Shown one piece after another: positions 1 to 7,089 of a stretch of 20,006 nt of DNA. The translations under genes and the position numbers were made by a program. Under the pieces are notes generated by a model, which ran no database searches, was not told where the DNA came from, and saw only the letters and a program-made list of their open reading frames with translations. Source of the stretch: Alcaligenaceae bacterium UBA6179 (lineage in GTDB: Bacteria > Pseudomonadota > Gammaproteobacteria > Burkholderiales > Burkholderiaceae_B); contig DITR01000069.1 of NCBI GenBank assembly GCA_002422175.1, positions 6,472-26,477 of the forward strand, written 5' to 3'. How positions within the stretch are numbered: the first letter of the stretch is position 1; every line of letters begins with the position of its first letter.

Positions 1-90
1 TACTTGGCTTTCTTCTTGTTGATGCCAATCTGGACAGTGAAAGGCAGCTTTAAGCCCGTACCTGACCGTGTTGTCTTTCACGCCCACTGA
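1..90 (+). CDS. petB: Cytochrome b of the bc1 complex, C-terminal end (partial)
   Basis: The first 90 bases read in frame 1 as 29 residues ending at TGA (88-90), finishing VPDRVVFHAH. A hydrophobic stretch (YLAFFLLMPIW) leads into a short polar tail, as in the last transmembrane helix of proteobacterial cytochrome b. The gene directly downstream is cytochrome c1, which fits the usual petABC order of the ubiquinol-cytochrome c reductase. Cytochrome b is the membrane subunit that carries the quinol oxidation and reduction sites. Only the tail is present, so the call rests largely on this synteny. Confidence 0.8.
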   Translation, partial: YLAFFLLMPIWTVKGSFKPVPDRVVFHAH

Positions 91-114
91 GCCTATAACT
101 GACGGAACCCAATA

Positions 115-963
115 ATGATGATGAAAAAGCTCCTCAGCGTAATTGCACTTACTTTAGCTTGTGTCACAGCACAAGCTGCGGGCAGTGATTTTCCGCTCGA
201 AAAAGCGCCTAATCGTTTAACAAACCAAGCGGCATTACAAAATGGCGCCAAAATGTTTGTAAACTATTGCCTAAACTGCCACGCCGCCAAGTCAATGCGT
301 TACAACAAATTACGCGACATTGGTCTGACTGACACTCAAATTAAAGAAAACCTACTTTTTACGGGTGAAAAAGTGGGTGACTTAATGAAAATAGCCATGA
401 CTTCTGCTGATGCAAAAGCCTGGTTTGGTGCACCCCCCCCCGATTTGTCTGTCATCGCACGCGCAAAGTCTATTAACGCAGGCCCACCGGGTGGTGATTA
501 CATTTACACCTACATGCGTACCTTTTATCGTGACACCACTAAGCCGACAGGGTGGAATAATCTCGCCTTTCCTAATGCGGGTATGCCACATGTCTTATGG
601 GAACGTCAGGGGCCCCGTGAATACACCCATGTGGTGGTTCATCAAGTCGAGAAAGACGGTAAAAAGTCATGGGAACGTGCGACCAGCGTTTATGGCCCCC
701 AAGGCTACTGGACAACTAAAACTGAACCTATGGTTGACTACACAGGTAAAGAAACCAGTGGTCATGGCTTCAAAGCATTAGATCCTGTCCGTGCAATGGC
801 TTATGACAGTGAAATTGCTGATTTAGCTGCATTTATGACCTGGATGTCGGAACCGGCCCAACTGTTACGTAAGCAGATTGGTGTATGGGTGCTATTGTTC
901 TTAGGTATTTTCTTTATTGTGGCTTGGCGCTTAAATGCGAGCTACTGGAAGCATATTAAGTAA
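115..963 (+). CDS. petC: Ubiquinol-cytochrome c reductase, cytochrome c1 subunit
   Basis: Membrane-anchored c-type cytochrome that passes electrons from the Rieske protein to soluble cytochrome c in the bc1 complex. The 282-residue product starts with a Sec signal peptide (MMMKK, hydrophobic core, cleavage near AQA-AG). It has one heme-binding CLNCH motif at residues 52-56, followed by AAKSMRYNKL as in other c1 proteins. The APPPDLS motif and the late LDPVRAMAYDSE segment, whose methionine is the candidate axial heme ligand, are also typical. A single C-terminal membrane helix at about 253-273 ends in YWKHIK. The gene begins 24 bases after petB, consistent with one operon, and a strong terminator follows. 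A run of nine C (433-441) encodes the proline run; the frame is intact. Confidence 0.95.
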   Translation: MMMKKLLSVIALTLACVTAQAAGSDFPLEKAPNRLTNQAALQNGAKMFVNYCLNCHAAKSMRYNKLRDIGLTDTQIKENLLFTGEKVGDLMKIAMTSADAKAWFGAPPPDLSVIARAKSINAGPPGGDYIYTYMRTFYRDTTKPTGWNNLAFPNAGMPHVLWERQGPREYTHVVVHQVEKDGKKSWERATSVYGPQGYWTTKTEPMVDYTGKETSGHGFKALDPVRAMAYDSEIADLAAFMTWMSEPAQLLRKQIGVWVLLFLGIFFIVAWRLNASYWKHIK

Positions 964-975
964 CGATTTGCTTGT

Positions 976-1019
976 AGCCAGCGCTTGTTATAAAACAGGC
1001 GCTGGCTTTTTGTTTTTTT
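976..1019 (+). terminator. Rho-independent terminator after petC
   Basis: The left arm AGCCAGCGCTTGTT (976-989) pairs with AACAGGCGCTGGCT (994-1007) through 14 pairs, one of them G-T, around the loop ATAA. A T-rich tail (TTTTGTTTTTTTG) follows. It lies 12 bases after the petC stop and should separate the bc1 operon from sspA. Confidence 0.92.
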
Positions 1020-1055
1020 GTTTGTACGACTTTTAATTAGGAAGGAACGCCTACT

Positions 1056-1667
1056 ATGATGGTTCTTCACTCAGGCACGACCTGCCCCTTTTCTCACCGT
1101 TGCCGCTTCGTTTTATTTGAAAAAGGCATGGACTACGAAATTAACGATTTAGACTTGTACAACAAGCCTGACGAAATTAATGTCATGAATCCCTACGGTC
1201 AAGTGCCCATTTTGGTTGAGCGCGATTTAATTTTGTACGAATCAAACATCATCAATGAATATATTGACGAGCGCTTTCCGCATCCACAATTAATGCCGGC
1301 TGACCCTGTCATGCGTGCACGCACACGTTTATTTCTATTCAACTTTGAAAAAGAAATATTTGTTCACGTTGCAGTGCTTGAAGACCGTAGCCTGCGTGCT
1401 GACACGAAAAAACTTGATCAAGCTCGCGCAGCGATTCGTGATCGTCTGTCACAACTGGCACCGTTGTTAATCAAAAACAAATATATGTTGGGCGAAGATT
1501 TTTCGATGCTTGATATAGCCATGGCACCCTTGCTTTGGCGCTTAGACCATTACGGTATTGAATTACCTAAAACGGCTGCGCCCTTACAGAAATATGCTGA
1601 ACGTGTATTTTCACGCCCCGCTTATATTGAGGCGTTAACGCCTTCAGAAAAAGTGATGCGTCGCTAA
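1056..1667 (+). CDS. sspA: Stringent starvation protein A (GST-fold)
   Basis: RNA-polymerase-associated regulator of the glutathione S-transferase fold. The 203-residue product has an N-terminal thioredoxin-like half (MVLHSGTTCPFSHRCRFVLFEKG, described here by its first part only: TTCPFSHRC near residues 8-16). It has the GST hallmark NPYGQVPILVERDLILYESNIINEYI split over residues 45-70, where the VP and ES positions bind the glutathione backbone in true GSTs. An all-helical C-terminal half follows. Length and motifs match SspA of beta- and gammaproteobacteria. A strong Shine-Dalgarno AGGAAGGA (1039-1046) precedes ATGATG, so the start could be 1056 or 1059. sspB starts on the base after the stop codon, so the two are probably cotranslated. 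Confidence 0.93.
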   Translation: MMVLHSGTTCPFSHRCRFVLFEKGMDYEINDLDLYNKPDEINVMNPYGQVPILVERDLILYESNIINEYIDERFPHPQLMPADPVMRARTRLFLFNFEKEIFVHVAVLEDRSLRADTKKLDQARAAIRDRLSQLAPLLIKNKYMLGEDFSMLDIAMAPLLWRLDHYGIELPKTAAPLQKYAERVFSRPAYIEALTPSEKVMRR

Positions 1668-2117
1668 ATGTCTGAGTCATCGACCAAGCCGTACTTCATT
1701 CGTGCACTGCACGAGTGGTGCACAGATAATGGCTACACACCCCATGTTGTGGTGCAGGTCGATGACAACACGCGTGTTCCACGAGCGTTTATTAGCGATG
1801 GTCAAATCACTTTAAACGTCGGTTTACTCGCTACCAATCAGCTTGACTTAAACAACGAGTTTATTTCGTTTCAAGCACGATTTGGAGGTAAAACTGAAGA
1901 TGTTTGGGTGCCCATTTCTGCTGTCAGTGCTATTTTTGCACGTGAAACCGGTGCAGGTATGGGTTTTGAAGTGGGTGATAGCAATGAAGGGTTTAGCGCA
2001 GTAAGTGATGACGTTACTGATAACGCAACTGATAACGCAACCAATAACGTAACCGATCATTCACCCAATAACGAGACGCCCCCACCGAAACGGCCTCATT
2101 TATCTATTGTGAAATAA
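1668..2117 (+). CDS. sspB: ClpXP specificity-enhancing factor SspB
   Basis: Adaptor that binds ssrA-tagged proteins and delivers them to the ClpXP protease. The N-terminal domain (about residues 1-105) carries typical SspB features: KPYFIRALHEWC, TPHVVV, VPRAFI, ITLNVG and FGGKTEDVWVPISAV. A flexible acidic, Asn/Thr-rich linker follows and the protein ends in PKRPHLSIVK, the short conserved tail that docks on ClpX in this family. ATG directly abuts the sspA TAA. The linker is encoded by degenerate 12-base repeats. Total length of 149 residues is normal. Confidence 0.93.
   Translation: MSESSTKPYFIRALHEWCTDNGYTPHVVVQVDDNTRVPRAFISDGQITLNVGLLATNQLDLNNEFISFQARFGGKTEDVWVPISAVSAIFARETGAGMGFEVGDSNEGFSAVSDDVTDNATDNATNNVTDHSPNNETPPPKRPHLSIVK
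2004..2075 (+). repeat. 12-bp degenerate tandem repeat in the sspB linker
   Basis: The unit ACTGATAACGCA occurs exactly at 2016-2027 and 2028-2039. It degrades into related 12-mers at 2040-2051, 2052-2063 and 2064-2075, with a diverged unit before it at 2004-2015. Each unit encodes four residues of the type TDNA/TNNV. The expansion stays in frame and lengthens only the flexible SspB linker. Confidence 0.8.
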
Positions 2118-2140
2118 ATAAGTCTTATTGTGAAATAAAT
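2105..2140 (+). repeat. 15-bp direct repeat spanning the sspB stop
   Basis: TATTGTGAAATAAAT is present at 2105-2119 and again at 2126-2140, 21 bases apart. The first copy contains the last sspB codons (IVK) and the stop; the second is non-coding. It looks like a small local duplication of the gene end. Confidence 0.75.
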
Positions 2141-2187
2141 GTTTCAAAAATCTTTTACAATAGCAGTCTTATATAAAAAAAACACCT

Positions 2188-2263
2188 GCCGGTGTAGCTC
2201 AGTTGGTAGAGCAGCTCACTTGTAATGAGAAGGTCGAGGGTTCGATTCCTTTCACCGGCACCA
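2188..2263 (+). tRNA. tRNA-Thr, anticodon TGT
   Basis: A full 76-base cloverleaf. Acceptor GCCGGTG (2188-2194) pairs with CACCGGC (2253-2259), followed by discriminator A and an encoded CCA (2261-2263). The D-loop block TAGCTCAGTTGGTAGAGC is standard. The anticodon stem CTCAC/ATGAG has loop CTTGTAA with anticodon TGT, which reads threonine ACA-type codons. The T-arm has GGTTCGATTCC. It is a single tRNA, not part of a cluster. Confidence 0.96.
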
Positions 2264-2287
2264 CTATTTGAAAACTTTTCAAATAGT
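2263..2287 (+). terminator. Hairpin directly after tRNA-Thr
   Basis: ACTATTTGAAAA (2263-2274) and TTTTCAAATAGT (2276-2287) form a perfect inverted repeat around one central C. The left arm includes the last A of the tRNA CCA. No T-tract follows, so this may be a 3' processing or weak termination hairpin, not a classic intrinsic terminator. The remaining bases to about 2450 show nothing recognisable. Confidence 0.5.
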
Positions 2288-2468
2288 CAATTCACATCCT
2301 TGTTCGTACTTGTCAAATAACAATAGTTAATTGAATTTCCTCAAAAATAAAAGGCCTTTAGCGCTTAAACAAGGTCGGTAATTCATACTAACTTTGTGTG
2401 ATGACTCATCGTTTTATTTCATGGGTAGAACACTAAATATTTGTTTTGAAACAAACAAGGCCATTATT

Positions 2469-2873
2469 GTGGAATATTTTCTTCGGGCAACAGGCCTGTT
2501 ATTTACGGCATGGCTCTTTGGTGGCACGATGATTTTTGCAATGGGCTTTGCAGCATTTGCATTCAAAGTCTTGCCCACAGATCAAGCGAGGCTTCTCATT
2601 CGCAAAGCGTTTCCTCCGTTTTATCTTTTTGTAATGGCGACAGCGTTTGTCGCAGCAGCCTTGCTTTCAACTGTTGAGGGCGTCAGCGCTTTGGTTCTTT
2701 TAATTGTTGCCTTAACCACCATTCCCACTCGTCAAGTACTGATGCCAGCTATAAATCGCGCTACAGATGGTGGCGATAAAAAACGATTCATGGTTTTACA
2801 CACGATCTCTGTGCTCATCACTCTGGCACACATCGCGGCTGCAGGTACAGTTTTAGTTTGGTTGATTTCTTAG
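2469..2873 (+). CDS. DUF4149/TMEM205-like integral membrane protein
   Basis: A small membrane protein of unknown function. From the GTG at 2469 it has about 134 residues with four predicted membrane helices: one near the N-terminus (RATGLLFTAWLFGGTMIF), two in the middle (FYLFVMATAFVAAALL and SALVLLIVALTTIP) and one at the C-terminus. The block LPTDQARLLIRKAFPPFY and the later LMPAINRA resemble DUF4149 proteins of betaproteobacteria. An ATG-less extension upstream (from 2394) is open, but AAGG (2457-2460) lies 8 bases before the GTG, which then opens directly into the first helix, so GTG is preferred. In many Burkholderiales this family sits near greA and yhbY; it does not here. Confidence 0.75.
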   Translation: MEYFLRATGLLFTAWLFGGTMIFAMGFAAFAFKVLPTDQARLLIRKAFPPFYLFVMATAFVAAALLSTVEGVSALVLLIVALTTIPTRQVLMPAINRATDGGDKKRFMVLHTISVLITLAHIAAAGTVLVWLIS

Positions 2874-2881
2874 TTTTAAAT

Positions 2882-4285
2882 TTACTGAGCAAAACAGCTG
2901 ATGACTTTATCTTTATGTGATCCGCTCAAGGCCTTTTTTATTATTTTATAAATATCCAAATCAAACTTTGGCTGACTCAACGTAACTAACTCATCAAGTT
3001 CATCGTAATCGCTTGCCATACCCAGGTAGCACCATTTATTAAGAACAATCAACTTTTCTCCATCCTTGATTGCAACAGCGCCTTTGAATGGCCACAGTGG
3101 CACTTTGAACAAATTAAGCACTGTTTTGAGCCGAAGAGTATGGGTTTCAATATCAATTAAACCAATGCATGCGCCATCGCACTTTTTTACTTGAAAAGCA
3201 AAACAAGGTCTGCCGTCGACAAGCGCCTCTAAACCCAGCAGCGCCTCACAAAGTCGATGTTTTTTGGCAATCGCAGCGAGATATCCGTGCGCTTCCCGCT
3301 TGCTATAAAACAAACCGTAAAGATTATCTTGAATACCGAGTTGTAAATTTTTATGGGTTACGAGCGTTGGTTTAGAGATGCCGGTTGAATTTTTTGTCAA
3401 AGTCCATGCGCACAAATCTTTTGAATTTCGCAGCTTAATGTTTGTGCTGGGCATTCGTTCTTTAATTAGCCTAGACTCAAGAATTAACGCAGCCAATTCG
3501 CCGCCCGTTTCAATCCATTCAATATCGTGAACTTGCTGTGATAGCTTCATTTCTTTTTGTACCGTGAGCGCACTGTTAAAGTGGCTCATCACCCTGGTAC
3601 GCATTGAAATACTTTTACCAATATACAACGGTGCTTTATTTTCACCATAAAAAATATAGCAACCTGTCGTATCGGGAATAGCGTCCACCAGATCTTGGTT
3701 AATGTGTGGTGGTAAGCTCGGGCTTCCAACTAACTCATCTACTACGGCAAGCAATTTTTCTTTTCCTACTGATTTTTCGCATACTCGCCAAAACTGTAAT
3801 AACAAATCAGCATCACCCAGCGCTCTGTGCCTTGCACTAACCAAGAGCTTGTGCGTTTCAATAATCGTATCTAAGTTGTGGCGAGATTGTTCCGGAAAAA
3901 GCAAGCGTGATAGTTTTACGGTGCACAAAACCTTTGGGCGAAAATCAATACCCATTCTTTTAAATGAAGCTTTGATAAAACCAAAGTCAAAACGTGCGTT
4001 ATGCGCTACAAATATTTTTCCGTCAAGTTCGTTTTTGAGTTGCGTTGCGATCTCATCAAAAACAGGGCGGCCCGACACCATCTGTGGCGTTATGCCGGTC
4101 AATTTTTGTATGTTTTGTGGAATAAAGGTTTGGGGATCAATCAAACTTTCCCAGATCGTTACTTCGTCATGGCTTAACGTTTTGATACCTATCTCGGTAA
4201 TGCGATCTCGCTCAAAATGTGATCCCGTTGTTTCGATATCAATGAAAGCAAAAACGGGGTCGTTGGTTATTTGATTATGTTTAAT
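2882..4285 (-). CDS. DEDDh 3'-5' exonuclease fused to a GIY-YIG (UvrC/Cho-like) nuclease
   Basis: Predicted DNA-repair nuclease. The N-terminal DnaQ-like domain has ExoI DIETTG (codons just upstream of 4144), ExoII HNARFDFGF and ExoIII HRALGDADLL. The middle carries a GIY-YIG domain (GCYIFYGENKAPLYIGKS) like UvrC and Cho. The next segment has cysteines spaced C-x14-C-x7-C-x3-C (LCEALL ... RPCFAFQVKKCDGAC), resembling the UvrC cysteine cluster. The first conventional start codon in frame is TTG at 4144, which would delete the catalytic ExoI motif. The frame stays open upstream with no ATG, GTG or TTG to a TGA; ATT at 4285-4283, with AGG 7 bases before it, is the best start, giving 467 residues. 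It follows the PNPOx-like gene by 22 bases, so the two probably share an operon. Confidence 0.85.
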   Translation of the reverse strand: MKHNQITNDPVFAFIDIETTGSHFERDRITEIGIKTLSHDEVTIWESLIDPQTFIPQNIQKLTGITPQMVSGRPVFDEIATQLKNELDGKIFVAHNARFDFGFIKASFKRMGIDFRPKVLCTVKLSRLLFPEQSRHNLDTIIETHKLLVSARHRALGDADLLLQFWRVCEKSVGKEKLLAVVDELVGSPSLPPHINQDLVDAIPDTTGCYIFYGENKAPLYIGKSISMRTRVMSHFNSALTVQKEMKLSQQVHDIEWIETGGELAALILESRLIKERMPSTNIKLRNSKDLCAWTLTKNSTGISKPTLVTHKNLQLGIQDNLYGLFYSKREAHGYLAAIAKKHRLCEALLGLEALVDGRPCFAFQVKKCDGACIGLIDIETHTLRLKTVLNLFKVPLWPFKGAVAIKDGEKLIVLNKWCYLGMASDYDELDELVTLSQPKFDLDIYKIIKKALSGSHKDKVISCFAQ

Positions 4286-4307
4286 TTTGTGGCCTATTCA
4301 ACACGAT

Positions 4308-4868
4308 TTAAGGTGAAACCCATTGCCACGTGTTATCGCAAAACTGAGCGCGACGGTGACCAAAACGTGACAGCTCTAACCAATCAAACGCCACGACCTC
4401 AGCTTGAAGTATTGCAAAATAAGTGTCTAAATTTTCTTGATCAACATGGGTGTTTGCTGAGGGAAAAGATGCTCCCGGTGCCTGCGGCGTCATATAGTCA
4501 CCCGCGGATTTAGTATGACGCATTTGCTGCCACACCGATTCAACGAGGGCGCCTGTTGTGAGAATATGAACTTTGGCGCGCACTCTTAACTGCCAATTTA
4601 GGCGAGTGCTCCAGAAAACAAATTGTGCTTGAGGGGTTTTTTTTAACTCAGCGACTTTAGGGCTACGGCTATCTGTATAAATAGAAAATAGCCCAGCGTG
4701 TGAATCACAACGCCTCAGTACGACCGTTCGCCCATTAGGTGAACCGTCTAGACCAACCGTCGTTAAGACTGGGGTTCGCCATGTGTGGTGCCGGTCTTGC
4801 GTTGCACGTCCTAACTCTTTCCAAATTTGGTTATGAATTTCTTGAAATGTTTCCAAGCTAATCTTCAT
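4308..4868 (-). CDS. Pyridoxamine 5'-phosphate oxidase-like FMN-binding protein
   Basis: A split-barrel flavoprotein of the PNPOx superfamily, about 186 residues. The core motif GRTVVLRR (FMN phosphate binding) is followed by FSIYTDSRSPKVAELKKTPQAQ and by FVFWSTRLNWQLRVRAKVHI, which is where PdxH has its FWxxLxRQVRI-type strand. The C-terminal FDWLELSRFGHRRAQF corresponds to the substrate-binding tail of PdxH. It is shorter than canonical PdxH (about 210-220 residues) and lacks its N-terminal segment, so it may be a relative acting on another substrate. ATG at 4868 is chosen over an in-frame TTG at 4880; neither has a clear Shine-Dalgarno. It lies just upstream of the exonuclease fusion. Confidence 0.8.
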   Translation of the reverse strand: MKISLETFQEIHNQIWKELGRATQDRHHTWRTPVLTTVGLDGSPNGRTVVLRRCDSHAGLFSIYTDSRSPKVAELKKTPQAQFVFWSTRLNWQLRVRAKVHILTTGALVESVWQQMRHTKSAGDYMTPQAPGASFPSANTHVDQENLDTYFAILQAEVVAFDWLELSRFGHRRAQFCDNTWQWVSP

Positions 4869-4932
4869 GGGTAAACGCAATTGTCTGGTCTAATAAAGTG
4901 TGCACTTTAGTGACCAGTTTACTGTTAAAAGC

Positions 4933-5964
4933 CTACAGCAACGCTATTGCCACCAACACAAACGCGGCCATCCATAACGTTTCAACTAGCAACAGCATAA
5001 ACGGTCGCCAGCCGGCATTCGCCAATTGTTTAAACGAGGTTTTTAAACCTAAGGCTGAAATAGCTACGACTAAGCATAAGCGAGAAAAATCAACTAATTG
5101 GGTTTGCACCACGAGTGGTAAACCACCTAAGGAATTGATCACAACAAGCGCTACAAACAGCCACAAGAACCAAGGCACCAGTGGAGGTTTTTTTGCATGA
5201 TGGGCAGTGGCAATGGCTTCGCGTTGTGTTTTAAAAATGGCTGATACAACCACAACCACCACAGCCAACATTGACACACGGAACAGCTTCACAATGGTGG
5301 CGTAATCACCGGTCGCTTGATCGATGGTATAGCCTGCACCAACCACTTGGGCGACATCGTGAATGGTGCCACCTAAAAATAAACCCGCTAATTCGGGGGG
5401 TAACGACATCGCGCGTGCTATCAGTGGGTAGATCACCATTGCTATCGTTGATAGCACGGTAACCGTAACCACTACCATCAGAGTAAAACGGTCACTTTCT
5501 TTGTCGCGGGGCAATACGGCCGAAATAGCTAATGCCGCTGAAGCACCACAAATGGCAACTGACCCACCTGACAGCACACCCTCTGCGCGCGTCATATGTA
5601 ATTTTTTACCTAACCAGGCGCCACATAATAATGTGGTTACGACTGCACCAATCACAATGAGTGCGGTTGTCCACCCCAGACCAATAATTTGATCGGCGGT
5701 AATACGTGCACCTAGTAAGCCTACGCCTAAGCGCAAAACGCCACGTGCACAAAATTCAATACCCGGTTTAGCTTTAGCGTCAAAACTTAAAAAGTGAAAT
5801 GCGACCCCAAAAAAAAGGGCAAACAGCAATTGTGGCCCCCCATGCAGGTTAGACACATAGGTTGCCGCTAAGGCAATCAACCCCGCCAATGCTGAACCAG
5901 GTATGAGGGCAAGACGGCCTTGTATATAACTTCCAACTGTTGCGTTTTTATTGGGTGAAGTCAT
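4933..5964 (-). CDS. YeiH/UPF0324-family membrane exporter, putative sulfite exporter
   Basis: Integral membrane protein of 343 residues with about ten hydrophobic segments. It belongs to the YeiH (Cons_hypoth698) family, shown by LRLGVGLLGARIT, the paired motif GGSVAICGASAALAI, and GGTIHDVAQVVGAGY. Relatives adjoin xsc in other sulfonate degraders and are there proposed to export sulfite; transport has rarely been tested directly. Its ATG (5964) immediately follows the pta stop codon (5965-5967), with no spacer, so translation is likely coupled to pta. That places it in the xsc-pta catabolic unit, where sulfite is released in stoichiometric amounts. The naming as a TauZ-type protein is inference from context. 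Confidence 0.85.
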   Translation of the reverse strand: MTSPNKNATVGSYIQGRLALIPGSALAGLIALAATYVSNLHGGPQLLFALFFGVAFHFLSFDAKAKPGIEFCARGVLRLGVGLLGARITADQIIGLGWTTALIVIGAVVTTLLCGAWLGKKLHMTRAEGVLSGGSVAICGASAALAISAVLPRDKESDRFTLMVVVTVTVLSTIAMVIYPLIARAMSLPPELAGLFLGGTIHDVAQVVGAGYTIDQATGDYATIVKLFRVSMLAVVVVVVSAIFKTQREAIATAHHAKKPPLVPWFLWLFVALVVINSLGGLPLVVQTQLVDFSRLCLVVAISALGLKTSFKQLANAGWRPFMLLLVETLWMAAFVLVAIALL

Positions 5965-6945
5965 TTAATTTCTTGTCGTGCCTAAATGCTGATTTTTTAA
6001 GACCGCTAACGCACATGAAGCAATGCGGCTTGTGACTGAATCTGAGCGGCTGGTTAAAATAATCGGTACGCGCATACCCAAAACCAAACCCGCACATTCT
6101 GCATGTGAAACGTAAACGAGCTCTTTATAAACCATGTTGCCGGCTTCAAGGTTTGGCATAATCATGATATCGGCCTGCCCTGCTACAGGTGAAATAATGC
6201 CTTTTTTATGCGCTGATTCGCTAGACATCGCGTTATCAAAAGCCAGTGGACCATCTAAAATACCCCCGGTAATTTGACCGCGATCAGCCATTTTGCACAA
6301 CACAGCTGCGTCAAGCGTTGATTGCATAGCGGGGTTAACGGTTTCAACCGCAGACAAAATAGCCACCTTAGGTTTATCAATACCTAAGGCGTGCGCCATA
6401 TCGATAGCGGTTTGAATGATGTCACGCTTTTCCAGCAAGCCTGGGGCAATATTGACGACACAGTCACTCAACATGAGAGGCCGCTCTAAATCGGGTACGT
6501 CAATCACAAAGAAATGGCTGGCACGACGGTTGCCACGCAAACCCGCATCACGCGACACAGCAGCACCGAGCAACTCATCACTGTGCAGGCTACCTTTCAT
6601 AAGCGCTTGGGCTTTCTGATCGCGACACAAGGCAGCGCTGATATCGGCCGCAACACGCGGGTCATCTACGGTGTCAACGATTTCCATGCCATTCAGATCA
6701 ATCTTAGCTGCTTGAGCCGCCTGCTGAATACGCGCAGTGGGACCAACCAGTATGGGTACGATTAAACCGGCTTGCTGTGCCAGCGAGGCCGCTTCAATAG
6801 AGGTGGTGTCACACGGGTATGCAATAGCAACACGAATCGGACCCATTTGCCGGGCACGGTCAACTAACGCGTCTAAATGTCGATAAACGTAAGTTTCATC
6901 ACTTTTTTTGGAGGAAGCGGCTGTCGTATTTCGTGAATCAGTCAT
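5965..6945 (-). CDS. pta: Phosphate acetyltransferase (PTA_PTB family)
   Basis: Converts acetyl phosphate and CoA to acetyl-CoA and phosphate, the step after Xsc in sulfonate catabolism. The 326-residue product is the short, single-domain form. Family features include AQALMKGSLHSDELLGA, RASHFFVIDVP, LMLSDCVVNIAP, KPKVAILSAVETVNP, GGILDGPLAFDNA and ADIMIMPNLEAGNM. A 35-residue polar N-terminal segment precedes the core. The start ATG (6945) follows AAGAGAC, a modest ribosome site. It lies between xsc (upstream) and the YeiH-type gene (immediately downstream), all on the minus strand. A phosphate butyryltransferase cannot be excluded by sequence, but the xsc neighbour argues for acetyl transfer. 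Confidence 0.92.
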   Translation of the reverse strand: MTDSRNTTAASSKKSDETYVYRHLDALVDRARQMGPIRVAIAYPCDTTSIEAASLAQQAGLIVPILVGPTARIQQAAQAAKIDLNGMEIVDTVDDPRVAADISAALCRDQKAQALMKGSLHSDELLGAAVSRDAGLRGNRRASHFFVIDVPDLERPLMLSDCVVNIAPGLLEKRDIIQTAIDMAHALGIDKPKVAILSAVETVNPAMQSTLDAAVLCKMADRGQITGGILDGPLAFDNAMSSESAHKKGIISPVAGQADIMIMPNLEAGNMVYKELVYVSHAECAGLVLGMRVPIILTSRSDSVTSRIASCALAVLKNQHLGTTRN

Positions 6946-6992
6946 GGAAAAGTCTCTTGGTGATTGATTTAATCATTGAATATTTAAACGAA

Positions 6993-7040
6993 TCAACAAT
7001 TCAATAACTCAATAACTCAATGATTGAACCATTGAACAAT
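6993..7040. repeat. Six 8-bp tandem repeats between xsc and pta
   Basis: The segment divides cleanly into TCAACAAT, TCAATAAC, TCAATAAC, TCAATGAT, TGAACCAT and TGAACAAT. On the minus (coding) strand this reads as RTTRTTSA-like octamers in the leader upstream of pta. The last unit runs into the left arm of the hairpin at 7038-7072. Function unknown. Confidence 0.7.
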
Positions 7041-7072
7041 GCCCCGCTGTGATGTCTCACAGACGGGGCATT
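7038..7072 (-). terminator. Hairpin after xsc, in the xsc-pta spacer
   Basis: AATGCCCCG (7038-7046) pairs with CGGGGCATT (7064-7072), and inside it TGTGA (7048-7052) pairs with TCACA (7057-7061) around loop TGTC, with a small asymmetric bulge. It lies 17 bases beyond the xsc stop. No T-tract follows on the minus strand, so read-through into pta is likely; it may instead stabilise the xsc mRNA end and lower pta expression relative to xsc. Confidence 0.6.
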
Positions 7073-7089
7073 CTGGTGTTACGTCAAAT

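Noticed and set aside
433..441. Run of nine C in petC (also eight G at 19952-19959) as a phase-variation tract
   Set aside because: The tracts encode conserved Pro or Gly in housekeeping-type genes, and the frames are intact; a switching role is unlikely. They are possible sequencing-error sites only.
410..781. 123-residue frame overlapping petC
   Set aside because: Shifted-frame shadow of cytochrome c1, which has the heme motif and normal length.
4142..4144. TTG as the start of the exonuclease fusion
   Set aside because: It would remove the catalytic DIETTG motif that is encoded in frame immediately upstream.
3702..4274. 190-residue plus-strand open frame
   Set aside because: It is antisense to the exonuclease/GIY-YIG gene, shows no family motifs, and its length follows from that gene's codon composition.
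6993..7040. CRISPR-like array
   Set aside because: Units are 8 bp and contiguous with no spacers; this is a simple tandem repeat.
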